Positions 59,598 to 64,000 of a stretch of DNA of 64,000 bases are shown piece by piece (the stretch's first letter is position 1; the number at the start of each line of letters is the position of its first letter). The position numbers and the translations under genes were made by a program. The stretch is from Ulota crispa (lineage: Eukaryota > Streptophyta > Bryopsida > Orthotrichales > Orthotrichaceae). The notes under the pieces are model-generated. The model made no database searches and was not told the DNA's origin. It saw only the letters and a list, made by a program, of their open reading frames with translations. The DNA is taken from assembly GCA_963920765.1 (NCBI GenBank), contig OY987243.1:15128001-15192000 (forward strand). Direction: 5' to 3'.

Positions 59598-61751
59598 ATG
59601 GCATGCCATGTGTATGATTCCACATTATGTTGGGTACAGACTATTGCTCTTTGTGATATACAATCAAAAGACATTGTAGCTCAAATACTTTTTTGGAAGA
59701 ATTTGAACAAATTTTGCTACCAAAACAGTGTCCCTGTAAATTATGAAGGGTTTGTGGCAAACAATGTCCAATTAGAATGATGTTTGCCAAGTTTATGATT
59801 ATGATGACCCAAAAGTTCCCATGCTAGACCGTGAGCGCACTTGTTTATTCCACTAGGTGTAGTCTTTAAAAAAACATACAAAAGCACACATTCGATTTGA
59901 CCTGCAACACCAACATAGTCAGCTTTGCAAACCCAATACAAGAACTCTCCCATGCTTGCCAAATTGGAGACAAGATATTATGCAATCTAGGTGTGGTGGC
60001 TTTCCTTTGGCGCCACAACCCATGAGGCAATTCCATGTCTTGACTTGTGGTTGGCATTTTGGCATTTTTATTATTGCCAATGGGGTGGTTTCATGCATTT
60101 GGTATAGAATTTGGTCCCTCCAACTTTATCTTAATTTTTTTCTTTTTTCTTGTCTCTGATTCTATTAGCCAAATATTTGTATTACCATGAAGCGCATCCG
60201 TTATGTTTTCCTAGTAGCTTTAAGACCTAACCATACAGGTCAGTTGCCTTGGCCAAAAGATACTCCTTTCATTGCTAAATGTTCTTATTTAGCAATGGGC
60301 ACACAACTTAGATGCAAGGACAAGCCCTCTTGGCCACGAGACACTTCCATAATTGTCAGATGTCCTGACTCGGTGCACGACTTTCATGCCAAAGTCAACC
60401 CTCTTGGCCCCAAAACCCTTCCTTAATTGACAAATGTCCTCACTTGGTGCACAACTTTGATGCCAAGGCCAACCCTCTCAGCCTCAAGACCCTTCTTAGA
60501 ACGTTGGAAGTTGTGACATTAAACTAAACCACCCTTGTAGCTGTCCTCACGTTGTCCCTTGTGGTCTTGTACATAATGATGAACCTTGCCGCTGTAGACC
60601 CTAGTGTGTTTTTTTCAGCTGAAAGACCTGCTTGTAATTTAGCTTCTTCTCAAAATCTTCTTCTTAGCTTTTTCATTTGGGTGTTTGCTAATATTCTGAT
60701 GTTTTTCCCGCAAAAACTAAGTGATAACAAATGTGTTGAGATGCCATCTTGTAATTTGGCGGAGTCAATCCACAACAAGTGGTTCCAGCAATCAAAAAAT
60801 TGTGGTCTTGATTTGTATGTTGCAACTATGGACAATTATGTTTGTACTTCTCTATAGGTTTTACAATACAATCAATATCTACAAGGTGACCATGGTGGAC
60901 AAGAATCAAGTAGAGAGGAATTACAAATGTATGTTGATCATTGTTTTGCCATTCAATTGTGAGACCTTGCAAGACTAAATGCCATGATGGATTGAGTTCT
61001 TGGTGCAAGTGAGTTTTGCACTCGCCAGCCGCACTTTGAAAGGGAGGAAGTTCTTGGGTCCTTGAAAGAAAAGGTCTACATTCCTCTTGGGTCAGAGTCA
61101 AAATCTCACCATTTAGACAAAGTGAACTACTCATGACCTCGAACTGGAATTCAGAGGACGATTGTGCACGCTAACAATAGCATTTTATTGCATATCTCTA
61201 AAGATTGTCCTTCACATGGTTTACCTTCTGAGCATGTTTTAGGTTCTGCAACCAATAATTGTCTTCCACTTCCTATAGGTCATGTAATTGCTGTTATGGA
61301 GACTACATGTGATGAGAGCAAATGGCACATAGGCCATTTATCTAGCTCTTCAGCAAAGGCATGATTTGTACAACAAGCCAACATATAGAAGAAGTGCACA
61401 ACTCAAATTTTGCAACAAAATTGTAATACAGTAGCTCCAACATATACTGGTGGTATGAAAAACTTTAGAAAGAACAAGGTGGAAGTGAAGCAAATTCTAT
61501 TTTTGCAACAATAACATCAACCATTGTGTCAAAGGTACAAACCAAAAATCCGGCCAATGAAATTTGGTATAAATTTGAGCACCAAGGAGATTCTAGTGTT
61601 TGAACAAGTTGGATTTCAACTCCCTCAACGCCAAGAGAGTTCTCCAAGACATATTTTTGGCCAATCATTTGTAACCATTGACTTCTCAAGGTACCCATCT
61701 CTTGCACCTCTAGATGAGCACCCTAAAACAAGGTCTAGAAAGCCTACATAG
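59598..61751 (+). pseudogene. Transposase-like gene of the 6.6-kb element, decayed
   Basis: One frame carries most of the protein: 59598-59780 (FCYQNSVPVNYEGFVANNVQ) and 60729-61729 (CNLAESIHNKWFQQSKN, DLYVATMDNYV, EFCTRQPHFEREEVLGS, HHLDKVNYS, CDESKWHIGHLSSSSAKA, PTYTGGMKNFRKN, PMKFGINLSTKEILVFEQVG). Between them, 59780-60110 continues in other frames (YDYDDPKVPMLDRERTCLFH, KKHTKAHIRFDLQHQHSQLC, LDLWLAFWHFYYCQWGGFMH). At least five stops and two frame changes are visible. I associate this arrangement with transposase-like proteins of seed-free plant genomes, from memory and unsearched. A 75-bp tandem repeat (about 60230-60500) has expanded inside the gene. Confidence 0.65.
60230..60500. repeat. 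About 75-bp tandem repeat, three to four units
   Basis: Units share CCAAGG-CAAnCCYCTYGGCC, a CCTTCCTTAATTGACAAATG-like block and CTYGGTGCACAACTTTGATG. It lies within the transposase-like pseudogene. Confidence 0.75.
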
Positions 61752-62978
61752 AGTAGTATGAAGGGGCATACAACCAAACAATCAAATAATTGTGCATTAG
61801 CCAATTTGATTTGTAGTCAAATTCAGAAGGTCACCCTTCATTCTTCATTCAGGATTTGGGTGCATAGTTACGTTGCAATTAGAATCAAGAAACAAGATAG
61901 AGCAATATTTGCTTACCATTGAGTTGTTTCCTGAGTACACATGTTTGTATTTGAAAGAAATGCTTATAGGGGTACTTGACAAATGTGGTCTATGGGTGCA
62001 TTGTAAGCATTTCTATCATATATTCACCGTAGTTTGGAAGATAGACCCTCATAGCAACCCTTTTATATATGCACATACCTTTAGTTTTTTGGAGGTGAAA
62101 CACTTGTTGATGACACCTACCATGCATTTTTGTATTTGATAGTTACTTTTGTGCAACATATATTTCAAGGTGATTCATGTGTGGAGGCTACCTTTTGTTT
62201 GTCATTTTCTTCATCATTCAATTAGTGATTTCTCTATAATATGTTTTTTGAATATTTGTTAGTCTTCATGTCTACCATATTGCTTTGTGTTAAAAAATGT
62301 ACACAAAGAACCATCTCAAGTATTTTTCATTGATGACTAAGCCAAATTACCCATAGTTGTTTGCTTATGGTTATAGGGCTTTTAGTTCCATGGTAATAGG
62401 AAAAATATTACACAACATAAAAATTTGAAAAAAATATGTCATCTCTTTACAAATGTAAGTCATTCTCTAAATTTTTTTTTTTCTTTCTCCAAATTTTTTT
62501 GATGCCCGTCAAATCTTGGCTCACCGCTCACATATTCTTGGCTTGCCGCTCTGTGCTCACCAAGTTATGCTCACCAAATAGCATTGTCCTGCACACACCC
62601 CCTCAAAGTGGGCATCCTTTTTCAAATGATTGGTGAAATAATAAAAAAAACTTCCTTTAAAAACAACTTGCATCAGGTGAAGCTACTCAAAGAGATAAAA
62701 AATGGTTTTTTCTTTTTTGAATTTTTTTACTAATTTCTAAAAAGCAAAAGAGAATTTGTCTTTTTGTTGGTAAATTTTGGCCCTCTACTTTTGTGCATAG
62801 CTTTTAGAATAAATTTTTTCTAAGTCTGAGTTTTCACATGTATGCTATTTTAAGTGCTCTACAAATTTTCCATATTTTATTTTATTTATAAAAAAAATTC
62901 AAAAGCTCATAGTACTACCTAATACTATGGTTTTCAAGGTGTTTGAGACAAAATTGTGAAGTGTTTCTTGCAACTACC

Positions 62979-63239
62979 TAAGAATGTGAAGTCTTTTTTG
63001 CAATCACCCAAGTCCTTTACTTCATTTTCATTGATGAAATGAGACAATTCTAGAACTTCTTACAAAATTGCTCATTTGGACATGATAACATTCATCATTT
63101 GAAAAAGTGTGTTTTTTTTTACTAATCTACAAGTATAAGCAACTTCTTGCCAAAAAATTAAGAGCATATCACTATCCAGTAAAACATAATAAATAACAAA
63201 AGTATCATGGGTATGGCCAAATCAAAGTTAAGAACGCGT
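62979..63239. other. Spacer with a second decayed element end
   Basis: GAAGTCTTTTTTGCAATCACCC at about 62986-63010 looks like another right end of the GGGTGATTGC family. Nothing else is recognised. Confidence 0.4.
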
Positions 63240-63480
63240 TGTTTGTTAATTGGGAATTTGCTTACAAAGTGGGACTATGGGATTTTTGAAGGTTTCAGCT
63301 AACTTTTAGGAGTACTCCTAAAACCGGTCCATGTGCCCTCACATGAGAAGGGGAATTTGCAAGGGAAAAAAGCTTAGTGGCTCAGACAAAATTTGATACC
63401 TTTGAATCTGGTTTAAGGTAACTTTTTGGGTTTAAGTTGGGTACAAAATGGTACCTCCGTTTTTCCCAATTTAACAAATA
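63240..63480. mobile_element. MITE, GGTAAATTGGGAAAAA family
   Basis: TTGTTTGTTAATTGGGAATT at the left and TTTTTCCCAATTTAACAAAT at the right, with inner ACAAAGTGGGAC and TACAAAATGGTACC. It abuts the duplicated segment at 63483. Confidence 0.75.
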
Positions 63481-63482
63481 AC

Positions 63483-64000
63483 ACGTCTACTGTGTTTGTG
63501 GATTGGACTACCAAATGAAGTTTTGAGTGAAATGGTCAAGTGGCGTGTTTTCTTCTTTGGTTTTTGCATCCCAAATGTTTGGATTACAAAAGATTTGATT
63601 TCGTAGATTGCTGCCTGTAACACCATATTCGTTAAATTAGGAAAAAAGATACATTTTGGGACTTTAGAATTTTGCATTTATGAGAGTACTTTGGCAATTT
63701 AAAGTAAGTTTTATGATAATTTCTTCAAGTTGAAGAAATCATCATAAAATTCACTTTGTATCACCAACATACTCTCACGGATGCAAAATTCAAAAGTCCC
63801 AAGATGTATCATTTTTCCCAATTTAACGAACAAGATACAGAGTACCTTTCCTGATCAACACAACAACACTATCAGAATTCACAACGTCAATTTTGATAAA
63901 TCGGGGGTATGCCATTACATTTTGCTGTTTCAGGTCGCACAGCCCAAACATAAAACTCGTATCGTGCCTAGTTCGTGGATCCTGGATCCTAGTTTGTGCA
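63483..64000. repeat. Duplicated segment (partner at 52787-53610), running off the window
   Basis: It matches 52787-53610 in order and orientation without the nested MITE. It is cut by the window end at CTGGATCCTAGTTTGTGCA, corresponding to about 53600. Confidence 0.85.
63626..63838. mobile_element. MITE, GGTAAATTGGGAAAAA family, uninterrupted copy
   Basis: ACCATATTCGTTAAATTAGG plus AAAAAA at the left and TTTTTCCCAATTTAACGAAC at the right. The interior forms a long imperfect stem around TTTGAAGAAATCATCATAAA-type sequence. It is the orthologous copy of 52922-53431 before the latter was interrupted. Confidence 0.82.

Larger units (their letters stand above)
55963..62589. mobile_element. 6.6-kb MULE-like transposon carrying transposase- and methyltransferase-like pseudogenes
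   Basis: It is flanked by a 10-bp direct repeat TGCACACACC (55953-55962 and 62590-62599). Its ends are imperfect inverse repeats: GCGGATTTCTATTTAGTGAG at the left and, complemented, GGACAATGCTATTTGGTGAG at the right, followed by subterminal GCACAGAGC motifs. A 9-11-bp target duplication points to the Mutator-like superfamily. Contents: CACTA MITE (56738-56887), methyltransferase-like pseudogene (57203-58345, minus), 97-bp minisatellite (58440-58920), transposase-like pseudogene (59598-61751, plus) and a 75-bp tandem repeat (60230-60500). Many stops show it is no longer autonomous. Confidence 0.8.
55610..62978. mobile_element. GGGTGATTGC element split by a 6.6-kb transposon
   Basis: The left part 55610-55952 starts GGGTGATTGCAAGAAACACT and follows the 1076-1823 consensus to CCATGCCGTGCACAC. 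The right part 62600-62978 resumes with CCTCAAAGTGGGCATCC and ends AAGTGTTTCTTGCAACTACC. In the undivided copy the junction reads CATGCACACTGGCTCAAAGT, so the interruption can be placed to within a few bases. Confidence 0.85.

Overview
The window is nuclear DNA from a land plant. The evidence is spliced genes with GT-AG introns of about 100-740 bp, plant-type gene families (an AMI1-type amidase, a PSPG-box glycosyltransferase, an EG45/natriuretic-peptide-like protein) and a very dense load of small inverted-repeat transposons. The large transposon at 56-62.6 kb carries proteins of a type I associate, from memory, with mosses, ferns and other seed-free plants. I therefore favour a bryophyte or fern over a flowering plant, with low confidence. 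Gene density is very low: three apparently intact genes and one decayed gene in 64 kb.

Layout. 0-3.7 kb is repeat-rich DNA. 3.73-7.30 kb is a complete ten-exon amidase (AMI1-like, 469 aa; the conceptual splice is exactly in frame and the catalytic Lys-Ser-Ser triad is present). 8.3-10.4 kb is a wrecked family-1 UDP-glycosyltransferase with a CACTA-type MITE sitting in its PSPG box. 10.4-37.2 kb is AT-rich repeat DNA with no recognised gene, containing fold-back elements, tandem repeats and a tRNA-derived SINE candidate. 37.42-38.42 kb is a small two-exon gene for an 86-aa protein I do not recognise. 38.4-50.9 kb is a nest of TTAA-flanked elements and other MITEs. 51.5-52.6 kb is a secreted EG45-domain protein. 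52.8-64.0 kb is repeats, including a large nested transposon.

Two observations stand out. (1) About ten elements begin CCCCTAAAKG, end in the inverse, and are flanked by TTAA. In two cases the window also holds an unoccupied relative of the insertion site with a single TTAA. That is the signature of piggyBac-type transposition. Sizes fall in classes of 71, 236, about 670 and about 900-950 bp, and no transposase is visible. (2) A 6.6-kb element at 55963-62589, with about 22-bp imperfect terminal inverted repeats and a 10-bp target duplication (MULE-like), carries a decayed transposase-like gene on the plus strand. On the minus strand it carries a decayed, intron-containing gene whose C-terminal part resembles the motif-I region of beta-class N6/N4 DNA methyltransferases. 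This element lies inside a second transposon and itself contains a third.

The genes do not form a pathway or operon. Their shared feature is transposon influence: MITEs sit in an AMI1 intron, in the intron and immediate upstream region of the 86-aa gene, and in the UGT pseudogene. All calls come from reading the sequence; no database search was possible.
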